The position numbers were made by a program, and so were the translations under genes. A model generated the notes under the pieces. That model searched no databases and was not told where the DNA came from. It was given only the letters and a program-made list of their open reading frames with translations. A DNA stretch of 64,000 nt, from the NCBI GenBank assembly GCA_046350455.1, contig JAXMAM010000011.1, positions 17,673 through 81,672 on the forward strand. Direction: 5' to 3'. Positions within the stretch are counted from its first letter, which is position 1. Each line of letters begins with the position of its first letter. Of the stretch, positions 26,855 to 35,042 are shown piece after piece. The stretch is from CAZXGD01 sp046350455. GTDB lineage: Bacteria; Planctomycetota; Phycisphaerae; Phycisphaerales; SM1A02.

Positions 26855-28270
26855 TCATACGAACGCGCGCCACGCTGTGGCCGCTGCCAGCGCCAGAAGC
26901 GCTGCGCCCACAGCCAGCCACAGCCGCGCCACCACGCGGTCTGCGTGCAGGTGCCCAGCGCGCTGGCCCAGCAGGCTGGCCAGGTGCCGCCGCCGCCACG
27001 CCACCGTGCCATGCCGCCAGCTGCGCTTGTGCTGCGACACACCCGCCATGTGGGTGACCGCCAGGAGCGCGCCATCCATGGCTGCGATGCCACCCGCGTC
27101 CACACAGCCGTACTGGCTGAGCGCTGCAGCGGCCCCAGCGTCTGCATGCAGCTCCACCCGGCGGCTGACCCAGAGCACCACAGCCAGTCCACCCAGCGCC
27201 AGCGCGCAACCCAGCACCATCTGCGCAGCGGGGCTCACGCTGGCTGCAGCCTCCTGCGGCAGCATCCCGGCAGCGTGCAGCCAGTCGGCCACCAGCCACA
27301 CCGCCCACGCCAGCACCAGCACGGTGCCAGCCAGGAGCACGGTGTGCCGCCGCGAAAGGTGCACCGCCTCATGCGCCACTACCGCCTGCACCTGCTCTGA
27401 GGGGAGCGACGTCACCAGGGCGTCGCTCACCACCATGGCGCGCAGGCCAGGCACCAGGCCCAGCGCGAACGCATTCATGACCAGCCCGTGCGTGTCCCAC
27501 AGGAGCGGCTGCGGGCTGCGCACGCCAGCGCGCCGCGCTGCCAGCACCAGCGCGTGGCTGGCAGGATGCGCTGGCAGCGGCCGCGCGCCCATGGCCCACA
27601 CCACCAGCGGCGGACAGAGCACCAGCGCTGCGCCAGCACACAGCAGGCTTCCCACGTCCAGCAGCGCCAGCACCTGGCCTTCTGTGGGTGGCGGGCTGCC
27701 CTGCTGCAGCAGCCAGGTGCCCACTGCTGGAGCAACCTCCTGCCACGCTTCCAGCGCACCCAGCGCCAGCAACATGGGCACCAGGGCAAGCGGCAGCTGC
27801 ACGCGCAGCACCCACGCCACCATCCGCCACGGTCCTGGCATGGGTGGCACGGGCAGACCCTCTGCAGCGCGCCACGGCAGGCTGGCTGCATAGCGCTGCT
27901 GCGCCCGGCCAATGTCCAGGCGCACCACCAGCGCCACGGCCGCCACCAGCGGCAGGAGCGCCACCACGTCTGGCACCAGCACCCAGGTGCCCACCACTGC
28001 CTGCACGCGTTCCAGCCAGCCCAGCGCAAAGAGCGCCACGCCAAAGCCGCCCAGCGCCAGCAGCGCTGCTGCAGCGGGCGTCATGCGGGCGCCGCGGTGC
28101 GCGCTGGCGCGGCGGGCCAGCATCCAGCCCACGAACGCACCCGCCAGCGGCAAGGCCCCCGCCAGCAACGCGCCCGCGGTATCCGACTGCACGTACGCAT
28201 CAGGCGCTGCGCCCTCGCCCACCTGGCGCAGCATGAGCAGCGCCACGGCCAGCACCCACACCAGGCTCAT
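26855..28270 (-). CDS. M48-family integral membrane metallopeptidase
   Basis: A 471-residue polytopic membrane protein with a gluzincin core. The zinc motif HEAVH lies at residues 300-304 and the third ligand in VELHAD (E373). Hydrophobic helices surround it (about 1-15, 33-50, 65-85, 95-118, 150-172, 203-228, 312-330, 350-368 and 447-466), as in HtpX/Ste24-like M48 enzymes. The region before the active site (PQPLLWDTHGLVMNAFALG) matches the family's conserved lead-in (NAFALG). It lies 6 bases after the lipoprotein gene and 7 before dapF. A role in membrane protein quality control is family knowledge, not shown here. Confidence 0.85.
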   Translation of the reverse strand: MSLVWVLAVALLMLRQVGEGAAPDAYVQSDTAGALLAGALPLAGAFVGWMLARRASAHRGARMTPAAAALLALGGFGVALFALGWLERVQAVVGTWVLVPDVVALLPLVAAVALVVRLDIGRAQQRYAASLPWRAAEGLPVPPMPGPWRMVAWVLRVQLPLALVPMLLALGALEAWQEVAPAVGTWLLQQGSPPPTEGQVLALLDVGSLLCAGAALVLCPPLVVWAMGARPLPAHPASHALVLAARRAGVRSPQPLLWDTHGLVMNAFALGLVPGLRAMVVSDALVTSLPSEQVQAVVAHEAVHLSRRHTVLLAGTVLVLAWAVWLVADWLHAAGMLPQEAAASVSPAAQMVLGCALALGGLAVVLWVSRRVELHADAGAAAALSQYGCVDAGGIAAMDGALLAVTHMAGVSQHKRSWRHGTVAWRRRHLASLLGQRAGHLHADRVVARLWLAVGAALLALAAATAWRAFV

Positions 28271-28276
28271 GCGGAG

Positions 28277-29758
28277 TCACCCACGCGGAATGGTGCCCAG
28301 GTCCACCACCACTGGCCCATGGCGATAGAAGTCCACGTCCAGTGCGTCGCGCTTCACAAAGCTGAACACCAGGCAGTTGGCGCGGCTGCTGGCTGCGTAG
28401 GCAAAGTCGCCCAGGTGCGGGCCTGCGTAGCGGCTGTTCTCGTACTCCTGCGCGTGCATGTGGAAGTGGAAGAGCGCGGTGTACCCCTCGTCAAAGGCCT
28501 CCTGCGACGCCTCGTAGCGCACATCGCTGCCAGTCATGCGGGGGCGCACCTCCACCACCTCGTACTCGCCCTTGTCAGACAGGCGCACCACGCCGCCATA
28601 CTCGGTGCGGCGGTCCTGCTGGTCGCGGTCTGCCACGTCGAACAGCTTGGCCCGGATGGCGGGCTGGTCTGTCAGATCCATGGCCAGCACGATGGCCATC
28701 AGGTCAATCCAGCAGATCTGGTCGCGCTGCTCGCCCAGCATCTCTGTGTGGCCTTCGCCAAACCCCTGGAAATTGGGGCTGTACTTGCCAGCGCCGCGGC
28801 TCTTCAGCTGCGCGGCCACCAGGGCGTACAGCTCGTCGGTGGTCTTCTTCAGGAGCTCTGGCTTGTACTTGGCAGCCGCCACCGCCACGGTGATGCCGCG
28901 CAGCTCAAAGTTGCGCTTCTGCTCCTCTGGCACCAGCTTCAGCGCGTCGCTGGCCATCTTCCAGAACGCCGGCGACGCTGTCATGCGCAGCTTGCCCAGC
29001 CAGATCAGCTCTTCGCGCGTCTCTGGCAGGATGCCCAGGTCATCCGAGAGCTGCTTGATGTCCTTCAGCATGGCATCGTCTGGGCGCAGCGCGGCGCTGT
29101 GCACCAGCTCGCGCAGGCGCTCGCGCTGGCCAAGGCGCATCAGCAGCTCCCACGTGCGCGCGCGCAAGGCGGCCTGCGTCACTGGGCTTGAGTTCTGCAG
29201 CACGGCAAAGAGCGCGTCGGTCACGCCAGTGTCCAGCGGCGCCTTGCTTGGGTCCGAAGCATGCGCTGTGCCATACATCTCCACCATGGCGGCGTACTCC
29301 GGGCGCTCGCGGTCATCCATGCCCCAGTGCGGCAGCGGCTGAATCCAGCTGTTCAGCAGCACCACTGTGAAGTCCTTCATGTCCCGCTTGCCGATCTGCT
29401 CGATGATCCAGCGCCGGAACTCGTAGTTCTCCATGCGCACGATGCTGACCTCGAGGGCATCCTCCAGCACCTTGCGATCCTTCTCTGCCAGCACGTTGAA
29501 GGCGGCCTTGCGGACATCGTTGTTGTAGCCACTCCCGTTCAGCGTGCGCTTCAGCGCGTTGCTGGCGCTCTTGGACAAGGGGTCCTGCTTGGACAGCGCC
29601 TCCACCGCAGCCATGTGGTTGGGCGCTCGCTCGCCAGTGGTCTCGAGCGCCTGCACAGGATCTGCTGGCGGCGCTGTGGAACAGGCGGCTACCACCAAGC
29701 AGGTGGCCAGGGTGCCAGCGGTCCGTGAAATCCAGCGCAACGAAGCAGCAGCACGCAT
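28277..29758 (-). CDS. Lipoprotein of unknown function, HEAT-like repeats
   Basis: The start at 29758 gives a lipoprotein signal (TLATCLVVAAC, acylated cysteine about residue 26). The first two thirds consist of short helical repeats (for example VEALSKQDPLSKSASNALKRTLNG, KAAFNVLAEKDRKVLEDALE) suggestive of HEAT/ARM-like solenoids; the last 150 residues are beta-rich with VEVRPRMTGSDVRYEAS and FHFHMHAQEYENSRYAGPHLGDF, a segment that recalls a proteasome/JAB-like fold but without a clear metal site. It heads the operon ending at 23153 and is divergent from the NifU-type gene across 39 bases. Homology to a named family is not recognised. Confidence 0.8.
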   Translation of the reverse strand: MRAAASLRWISRTAGTLATCLVVAACSTAPPADPVQALETTGERAPNHMAAVEALSKQDPLSKSASNALKRTLNGSGYNNDVRKAAFNVLAEKDRKVLEDALEVSIVRMENYEFRRWIIEQIGKRDMKDFTVVLLNSWIQPLPHWGMDDRERPEYAAMVEMYGTAHASDPSKAPLDTGVTDALFAVLQNSSPVTQAALRARTWELLMRLGQRERLRELVHSAALRPDDAMLKDIKQLSDDLGILPETREELIWLGKLRMTASPAFWKMASDALKLVPEEQKRNFELRGITVAVAAAKYKPELLKKTTDELYALVAAQLKSRGAGKYSPNFQGFGEGHTEMLGEQRDQICWIDLMAIVLAMDLTDQPAIRAKLFDVADRDQQDRRTEYGGVVRLSDKGEYEVVEVRPRMTGSDVRYEASQEAFDEGYTALFHFHMHAQEYENSRYAGPHLGDFAYAASSRANCLVFSFVKRDALDVDFYRHGPVVVDLGTIPRG

Positions 29759-29797
29759 GAATGCAAGTGTAGGAAGCCGCAAGGGTGCTACGATTGC

Positions 29798-30067
29798 ATG
29801 GCCCCCATGCCAGCCAAGCCCACGCGAGCCAAGCACTCCCCCCTGTTCGAGCAGGTGGAGCAGGTCATCCAGGAGATCCGCCCGGCCATCCAGGAGGACG
29901 GCGGGGATGTGGAACTGGTGGAGGTGACAGCCGCGGGACAGGTGCACCTGCGGTTCAAAGGCGCGTGCATTGCGTGCCCAAGTAGGGACCTGACCCTGCA
30001 GCACGGCATTGAGCGTGCGCTGCGCGAGGTGCTCCCAAGCGTGACGTCGGTCACAGCGGTGCCCTGA
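29798..30067 (+). CDS. NifU C-terminal domain iron-sulfur scaffold
   Basis: An 89-residue stand-alone NifU-like domain. It contains VIQEIRPAIQEDGGDVELVEV and the cysteine pair in GACIACPSRDLTL (CxxC), the bridging [4Fe-4S] site of Nfu proteins. Such proteins carry or deliver Fe-S clusters to target enzymes. ATG at 29798 gives MAPMPAKPTR before the domain; a second ATG four codons later is possible. It is divergent from the lipoprotein gene across 39 bases, so promoters must overlap. No isc/suf genes are adjacent. Confidence 0.9.
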   Translation: MAPMPAKPTRAKHSPLFEQVEQVIQEIRPAIQEDGGDVELVEVTAAGQVHLRFKGACIACPSRDLTLQHGIERALREVLPSVTSVTAVP

Positions 30068-30151
30068 CGCACCTGCCCCAGCACTGCAACATCTTGCAAA
30101 TCAAGCAGTTAGCCATCGAACGCCTGGGTGTCCACCCAGGCCCTGCTGCCG

Positions 30152-30388
30152 TTAGGCCTGGCCTTCCGCTGGGCGGATCTGGCCAGCGATGTTGGAGCCC
30201 TGCTGGCCCTGCTCCTGCGCCAGGATCTGGTCTGCTACTTCGCGGCGGTGCACATCCACCTCGCGGGGGAACTCAAAGGCAATGCGAACCCGGTCACCCT
30301 TGATGGTGGCAATGCGAACGATGCCCAGGGGTGCGGCGGGGTTGCCGATGACAACCTCTTCGCCCTCGCGTCGTGTGATGACGAGCAT
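30152..30388 (-). CDS. csrA: Carbon storage regulator, translational regulator CsrA
   Basis: A 78-residue CsrA/RsmA RNA-binding protein, opening MLVITRREGEEVVIG and containing GDRVRIAFEFPREVDVHRREV with the conserved RNA-contact arginine near residue 44. It binds GGA motifs in mRNA leaders. The start is fixed by AGGAGG at 30396-30401, seven bases upstream; this Shine-Dalgarno itself contains a GGA, the usual target of CsrA autoregulation. The upstream leader runs about 180 bases back to the terminator at 30583-30617 and contains a small GGGGG/CCCCC hairpin near 30420. The C-terminal tail is longer than in E. coli (61 residues). Confidence 0.95.
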   Translation of the reverse strand: MLVITRREGEEVVIGNPAAPLGIVRIATIKGDRVRIAFEFPREVDVHRREVADQILAQEQGQQGSNIAGQIRPAEGQA

Positions 30389-30582
30389 CGCGAAGCCTCC
30401 TGCCTGCGCTCGCCCGCTGGGGGCCGATCCCCCACCAGCCACGTTGGGACCTGGACGAACCCAGGGCCGCTCCATGTGGGCTTCTGGCAGAGTGCGGCAT
30501 ACGTGCCGCGCGCACGATCAGCGTAGCGGAGGAGATCGGGCGAACCAAGCCGCCCCGGTGAAAAATATGGGCCGGATAAACG

Positions 30583-30617
30583 AAAATGCCCCCGTGCCGG
30601 AGTCCGGCACGGGGGCA
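30583..30617 (-). terminator. Strong intrinsic terminator between mraZ and csrA
   Basis: A 15-bp perfect inverted repeat (30603-30617 with 30587-30601) folds on the minus strand as a very stable hairpin followed by TTTTCGTTT. It ends whatever is transcribed from mraZ and separates it from the csrA leader. The stem is GCCCCCGTGCCGG-like, so the termination signal is strong by eye. Confidence 0.85.
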
Positions 30618-30892
30618 ACGACGGAGATTCGGGCCCAAGAGGCCCCGCCCCAGAGGGGCTGTGCGGAGGCGGTGCCAGCCATGGCAAGCCGCCGCTTGAT
30701 GACCCAGGCCATCCATGACCCAGGCAACTGCGTGGAACGGGCCCCGGTGGGGGTCGAGACCCTGCAGAGCCATCCATGACGCTGCGGGGTGGACAGGGCC
30801 GAAGCCCTCGTTCCTGTCTGAGTGCGCCTGCAGTCCCTCCATGGGCTGCAGGTGGGGGTTTCCGGCGAGCCGCGCCGGCGCGGTGCACTCAG
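30618..30892 (-). other. Noncoding, structured stretch between the mraZ stop and its terminator
   Basis: About 275 bases follow the mraZ stop before the terminator. I see no convincing gene: a frame starting at 30842 stays open but matches nothing and lacks codon bias. The stretch contains several hairpin-forming segments (CTGCAGcccATGGAGGGACTGCAG-like) and a 12-base direct repeat GTCATGGATGGC at 30708-30719 and 30769-30780. It could be a long 3' untranslated region or an mraZ-linked small RNA. It does not show the conserved cores of RNase P, SRP RNA or tmRNA. Confidence 0.4.
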
Positions 30893-31363
30893 TTAGCCAT
30901 GCGCTTTTTGCTGGGCGGCGAGTGCTTGCCGCGCCATGCGCCAGATGTCCTGCGTGGCCGGTTGGAGGCGTTCTTGCTCACGCTTCCAGCCAGTTGGGTC
31001 GCACAGTTCCAGGTGGTCACGAACACCCAAAATCATGATGGACCCAGTGAGTCCGTACTTCTGAAGCAGGCGGTCTGGGATGCGAACCCGCCCTGCGTTG
31101 TCCAGCGGCACACGCGCCGCCTGGGAGAAGACCAACCGCTCGAAGTCCTGCATGGTGGGGTCGCCAACCAGCGACCCACCCAGGGCTGCCGAGAGCTGGC
31201 TGAAGGTCTTCTCTGGCCAGAGCCAGAGGCAGCCGTTCGAGCCAGGGGCCGCAATGAAGCCGTCCCCGTGGACCTTGGGGTCCAGCACGTCTCGCAGTTC
31301 CGAAGGAACGGCAAGGCGCTGTTTCTGGTCAAGCGTGTGCTCGTATTCGCCGAGAAACAGCAC
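30893..31363 (-). CDS. mraZ: Transcriptional regulator MraZ
   Basis: MraZ is a ring-forming DNA-binding protein that usually heads and represses the division and cell-wall (dcw) cluster. The start is taken as GTG 31363, giving VLFLGEYEHTLDQKQRLAVPSELRDVL, the family's opening, and 156 residues (family about 150). The second AbrB-like half contains ARVPLDNAGRVRIPDRLLQKYGL, with the conserved DxxGRI/RIP motif. A longer frame from 31441 would place the operator boxes inside the gene and is rejected. No rsmH, ftsL or mur genes follow; only a noncoding stretch and a terminator, so here mraZ is an orphan. Confidence 0.88.
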   Translation of the reverse strand: MLFLGEYEHTLDQKQRLAVPSELRDVLDPKVHGDGFIAAPGSNGCLWLWPEKTFSQLSAALGGSLVGDPTMQDFERLVFSQAARVPLDNAGRVRIPDRLLQKYGLTGSIMILGVRDHLELCDPTGWKREQERLQPATQDIWRMARQALAAQQKAHG

Positions 31364-31400
31364 TGGGGGACGGTGTCCTGTGGCACCGGGGCACACAGTA

Positions 31401-31429
31401 ACCCACTTTGCCCCACTACGCAACACCCA
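31401..31429 (-). promoter_or_regulatory. MraZ-box-like TGGGN repeats upstream of mraZ
   Basis: On the minus strand, TGGGT (31425-31429), TGGGG (31411-31415) and TGGGT (31401-31405) lie 38-66 bases upstream of the mraZ GTG. The last two are spaced exactly 10 bases, the period of known MraZ operators (TGGGN-N5-TGGGN); the first is offset by 14. This suggests autoregulation of mraZ. Confidence 0.6.
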
Positions 31430-31600
31430 ACCCCCTTTCATTCTTCACTTTTTTCTGGGGACCCCCCGAACCGCCCGGTAAGTTCGTTCGTAAGTCCATT
31501 CCGGGCGAAGAGTTGTGGTTCCCCGGAAAACACGCGGCATTTTTCAGGACGACTGGTGCTGGGACCCTGACTGAACGTGAGCCACCGCAACAAGAACGCC

Positions 31601-32263
31601 ATGGATTGGATTCCCGCTCCCCGGGCTGATGTGTCGGGTGCGCTGGATCGCATTCCCGCTGGCAGTTTTGTGCTGACCTCGTCCTACTCTGATCAACGCG
31701 GTGGCGTGGCGGTGCGCTGGGTGCAGCAGTGCTGCCAGAACCCACCCATGGTGATGGTGGCGGTTGAGAAGGGCCACTCGCTGAGCCCGGTCATCCGCGA
31801 CAGCCGTTCCTTTGCAGTGTGCCAATTGGATCCAGCAGACCGCAGCACGGTGCGCGCGTTTGAGCAGCAGGCGCCAGGCATTGATCCGTTTGTGGGCGTG
31901 ATGTCCACCAATGCACCCAGTGGCGCACCCGTGCCAGCGCGCGCGCTTGCCTTTGTGGACTGCGAACTGGCGCGCCACGTGGACATTGATGGCGACCATG
32001 AGATCTACGTGGGCGTGGTGCATCATGCGTCCACGCTCTCGGAACTTGCGGACGATGCGCGCTGCCTGTGCGGACAGTCTGTGGAGCGGTGCCTGCGTTC
32101 TGCCCAGGCCATCAGCCGGCGCGCTGGTGCTGCGCAGACCAACGGCAAGCACGCACCTGCCCTGCGCAGCGCAGGCGCGCGCAGCAACGGCTCCATGCCC
32201 GCGCGCATGAGCACTGCGCGCGACGCTGCTGCCAAGCTGGACCGCGCCCGCAAGCGCGCCTAG
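31601..32263 (+). CDS. Flavin reductase-like (flavoredoxin-type) protein
   Basis: About the first 165 residues resemble the split-barrel FMN-binding flavin reductase domain: MDWIPAPRADVSGALDRIPAGSFVLTSSYSDQRGGVAVRW, PPMVMVAVEKGHSLSPVIRDSRSFAVCQL and FVDCELARHVDIDGDHEIYVGVV follow the family's strand order. The remaining 55 residues are a basic, alanine-rich tail (for example ARDAAAKLDRARKRA) of unknown role. ATG 31601 is chosen because the domain begins there; GTG 31577 is an alternative. Neither has a clear ribosome site. The gene is divergent from mraZ across about 240 bases, which hold the MraZ boxes. Confidence 0.75.
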   Translation: MDWIPAPRADVSGALDRIPAGSFVLTSSYSDQRGGVAVRWVQQCCQNPPMVMVAVEKGHSLSPVIRDSRSFAVCQLDPADRSTVRAFEQQAPGIDPFVGVMSTNAPSGAPVPARALAFVDCELARHVDIDGDHEIYVGVVHHASTLSELADDARCLCGQSVERCLRSAQAISRRAGAAQTNGKHAPALRSAGARSNGSMPARMSTARDAAAKLDRARKRA

Positions 32264-32305
32264 CCCGCGCCGCTGTCCGCCACACCACGCCTACACTCCC
32301 AGCGC

Positions 32306-33415
32306 ATGGCACTGCTGAGCTCTGGCACTGGCGCGTTCACCAATCCAAGCAACCGCTTTGGCCTGGATTACCGCAAGGAAGCCGCCTTCTTTGCGCAGCT
32401 CCCCTACCCCATCGTGGACGTGCACAGCCATATCCACGGGCTGAAGGCAGCTGCCATGCTGAAGGAGTGCATGGACCTGTACGGCATCGGGTCCATCTAC
32501 TCCATGAGCCGCCTGCGTGAGGTGGAGGGGTTGCGAAGCATCTTTGGCAGGCGCATCCGCTTCATCGCCATGCCGGACTTCAGCAATCCAGACCGGCGCG
32601 CTGCGCATGGCGCTGGGTTCGTAGAACACATCCGCGAGTGGCACGCTGCTGGCGCGCGCATCTGCAAGTTCTGGGCAGCGCCGCGCGGCCTGGACCTGGG
32701 CCGCGACGCGGGCGACCCAGACCTGCTGCGTCTGGATTCTCCAAACCGCCGCGCTGCCATGGACCAGGCGGCCAGCCTGGGCATGATCTTCATGGCGCAC
32801 GTGGCAGACCCAGACACGTGGTTCGCCACCCGGTACAAGGATGCGCAGCGCTACGGCACCAAGCGCAGCCACTATGAGCCGCTGGAGCGATTGCTGGACA
32901 TCTACCGCCAGCCGTGGATCGTGGCGCACATGGGTGGCTCGCCAGAGGACCTGGGCTTCCTGAACCAGCTGCTGGACGCGCACCCCAACCTGCACCTGGA
33001 CGCCAGCGCCACCAAGTGGATCGTGCGCGAGATCAGCCAGCAGCCGCGCGCAGAGCTCCTGGCCTTCATGGAACGCTGGCGCGGGCGCATTCTGTTTGGC
33101 AGCGACATCGTGACCAGCGACGATCACCTGACCGCTGGCCAGAAGGCCAACGAGATGGCCGCCAAGGCCAGCGACGCAGAGAGCGCCTTTGACCTGTACG
33201 CCAGCCGCTACTGGGCGCTGCGCACGCTGTGGGAAGGCACCTACCGCGGTGAAAGCCCCATCAGCGACCCAGACCTGAACATGGTGGACCCCGCGCGGCA
33301 CGTGCATGACGCGCCGCTCCTGGAGGGCAAGCACCTGCCAGCCCCCCTGCTGCGCACCTTCTATCACGACGCTGCCAGCACGCTGCTGGACCCGCTTCAC
33401 GCCGCTGCGCGCTGA
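32306..33415 (+). CDS. Amidohydrolase-superfamily protein (amidohydrolase 2 type)
   Basis: A 369-residue TIM-barrel metal hydrolase or decarboxylase. Visible metal-site elements are the HxH in IVDVHSHIHG (strand 1), a histidine in FMAHVADPD, AHMGGSPEDLGF (strand 6 region) and the aspartate in ILFGSDIVTSDDH. The substrate is not apparent. The C-terminus lacks other domains. Its last 19 bases overlap the 3' end of the convergent gene at 33397, and it begins 43 bases after the flavin reductase gene with no terminator between, so the two may form an operon. Confidence 0.8.
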   Translation: MALLSSGTGAFTNPSNRFGLDYRKEAAFFAQLPYPIVDVHSHIHGLKAAAMLKECMDLYGIGSIYSMSRLREVEGLRSIFGRRIRFIAMPDFSNPDRRAAHGAGFVEHIREWHAAGARICKFWAAPRGLDLGRDAGDPDLLRLDSPNRRAAMDQAASLGMIFMAHVADPDTWFATRYKDAQRYGTKRSHYEPLERLLDIYRQPWIVAHMGGSPEDLGFLNQLLDAHPNLHLDASATKWIVREISQQPRAELLAFMERWRGRILFGSDIVTSDDHLTAGQKANEMAAKASDAESAFDLYASRYWALRTLWEGTYRGESPISDPDLNMVDPARHVHDAPLLEGKHLPAPLLRTFYHDAASTLLDPLHAAAR

Positions 33416-34350
33416 AGCCCCGTGGCCTGCGAGAGCTGGCGGGCCACATCGGCTGGCCCAGGGAGCGCTGCGGCCAGCGCGCGCTGTGCTGTCACAGCGC
33501 CGTCCAAACTGCCGCGCAGCAGCGCTGCCAGCGCCAGCGCACCCACCGTGGGGCGCAGCCGGTCAAAGGCCAGCTCAGGGACCAGCGCCGCACCAGCCAA
33601 TGTGGTGGACAGCACTGGCATGACCTGCTGTGCCATGAGCGCTGCGTCCACACAGGCTTCAGCGCTGGTGGCCAGCGCTGCATCCAAACCGCATCGCACC
33701 AGCCACGGCTGGGCGAGGTCTGCATCGCACACCAGCGCTGGTGCTCCGCCAGCCTGCGCCGCCTGCCGGAGCCACGCACGCGTGCGCTCCAGGCCACTGG
33801 CTGCAGGATGCACCACCATGGCCACACGCGCGCCAGCCATGGATGCGCGCACTGCAAGCTCCAGCGCCGCCCGCGCATCGCCGCTGGTACCCAGCACGCC
33901 CAGCACTGCAGTGCCGTGTGGAATCTCCCAGCGCGCGTGCAGCGCAGCGCGGTGCGCTGGACCGCCCACCAGCGGCGCTGCTGGAACCCCAGGAAGCGGC
34001 TCCAGCACCGCAGCAGCACGCGCTGCATGCTGCGCGGCCAACGCGGCAGCCGCCGGTCCCCATGCCCACGCCGTGCGTCCAGCCAAGTGCGGCCCCAGCT
34101 GCTTGCGCAGTGCGCGGCGGGCCAGCCATGCGCGCTGTGCTGGTGCGGCCACTGCAGCCAGCACGTGAAATCCCTGCTGCGCGGCCAGGCGCGCATGCGC
34201 ACCGGTGCCCAGCACCACGGCCAGCGGAGGCTGCGTGCCACCGCCGCACCACGCCGCCGCCTGCGCAGCCAGGCGCACGCATGCAGCCCCCTGCGCTGCG
34301 GGTTCAAGGACAGAGACCAAGGTGCCAGTGTCAGTGCGCGGGCTGGTCAT
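33397..34350 (-). CDS. Protein of unknown function, possible GT-B glycosyltransferase
   Basis: A 317-residue alanine-rich protein. The C-terminal half reads like the Rossmann domain of GT-B glycosyltransferases: a strand and loop at VLGVLGTSGDARAALELAVRASMAGARVAMVVHP, a second strand region with PALVCDADLAQPWLVRCGLDAAL, then SAEACVDAALMAQQVMPVLST where such enzymes bind the nucleotide sugar. I see no diagnostic catalytic motif, so the family is uncertain. It overlaps the amidohydrolase tail-to-tail by 19 bases and lies 7 bases downstream of none but 7 bases past the lipoprotein gene at 34358 in the opposite sense of reading: it is transcribed first, followed by no coupling signal. Confidence 0.6.
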   Translation of the reverse strand: MTSPRTDTGTLVSVLEPAAQGAACVRLAAQAAAWCGGGTQPPLAVVLGTGAHARLAAQQGFHVLAAVAAPAQRAWLARRALRKQLGPHLAGRTAWAWGPAAAALAAQHAARAAAVLEPLPGVPAAPLVGGPAHRAALHARWEIPHGTAVLGVLGTSGDARAALELAVRASMAGARVAMVVHPAASGLERTRAWLRQAAQAGGAPALVCDADLAQPWLVRCGLDAALATSAEACVDAALMAQQVMPVLSTTLAGAALVPELAFDRLRPTVGALALAALLRGSLDGAVTAQRALAAALPGPADVARQLSQATGLQRAAA

Positions 34351-34357
34351 GCGCAGA

Positions 34358-35035
34358 TCAGCCGCCGCCCAGGCCGCTCACGCCGCCACCAAAGCTCCGC
34401 TTCTCGTGGTCATAGAAGCACTTGGCAATGGCGTCAGCCAGGCGCTTCTCCATCATCTCCTCCACCTGGCGGCGGCCAGCAGAGGTGCGATAGATGCCCG
34501 GCTGGAGTGCCTCGGTCTGCGCGGTCACTTCGTAGCCAGCGTGCTCGCCGCCCGGCGGCGGGAACAGCCGCTCGCGCGACTTGATGTCCAGCACCTTGAT
34601 GCGCGCTGTGGCGGTGGGCTGCGGGCTGGCGCCGTCGGCCGAGAGCTTGAAGTCCACCATCTCCACGTAGATCAGCACCTCTGCGCCCACTGCGGTGCCC
34701 AGCTCCTCCATGGTGAGGCGCTTGTTGGAGGTCTCGTTCTTGCGCACGTAGGCGATCAGTTCACGGCCGCTGACCACGTTGTTCAGCACGCCTTCCTTGC
34801 GGAGCTGCTCTGCGATGTCGTCCGCCAGCGCGGCGCGCAGCTGCGTGCGGCTGACCACGCTCTTGCGGTCGTCCACATAGATCGTGGTCTTCTTGTCCTT
34901 TGGCAGATCTGCGTAGACCGCTGGCTCCTTGGGCGGACCCTGGGCCACCCACATGGCGGGCGTCAGGATGTTGCAGCCAGCCGTCACGGCAGCAACGCAC
35001 GCAAAGAGGATGGACGCGCAGGCTCGCATGGCCAT
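34358..35035 (-). CDS. Lipoprotein, paralogue of its neighbour
   Basis: A 225-residue protein with a lipoprotein signal (SILFACVAAVTAGC, cysteine about residue 21). The body has an alpha/beta pattern: TIYVDDRKSVVSRTQLRAALADDIAEQLRKEGVL, GTAVGAEVLIYVEMVDFKL, and a tail KRLADAIAKCFYDHEKRSFGG. The layout (LRxxLADDIAEQL, then an ADYVLxIEV-like strand) resembles periplasmic lipoproteins with TolB-N-like or LptE-like folds. It shares the FYDH tail and general plan with the next gene upstream (35043-35825), 7 bases away, so the two are a duplicated pair. Family not recognised. Confidence 0.75.
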   Translation of the reverse strand: MAMRACASILFACVAAVTAGCNILTPAMWVAQGPPKEPAVYADLPKDKKTTIYVDDRKSVVSRTQLRAALADDIAEQLRKEGVLNNVVSGRELIAYVRKNETSNKRLTMEELGTAVGAEVLIYVEMVDFKLSADGASPQPTATARIKVLDIKSRERLFPPPGGEHAGYEVTAQTEALQPGIYRTSAGRRQVEEMMEKRLADAIAKCFYDHEKRSFGGGVSGLGGG

Positions 35036-35042
35036 CAGCCGG

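Noticed and set aside
30294..30842. Minus-strand frame after mraZ considered as rsmH or a small protein
   Set aside because: It crosses the strong terminator and lacks the rsmH methyltransferase motifs; the similarity to an rsmH opening is too weak.
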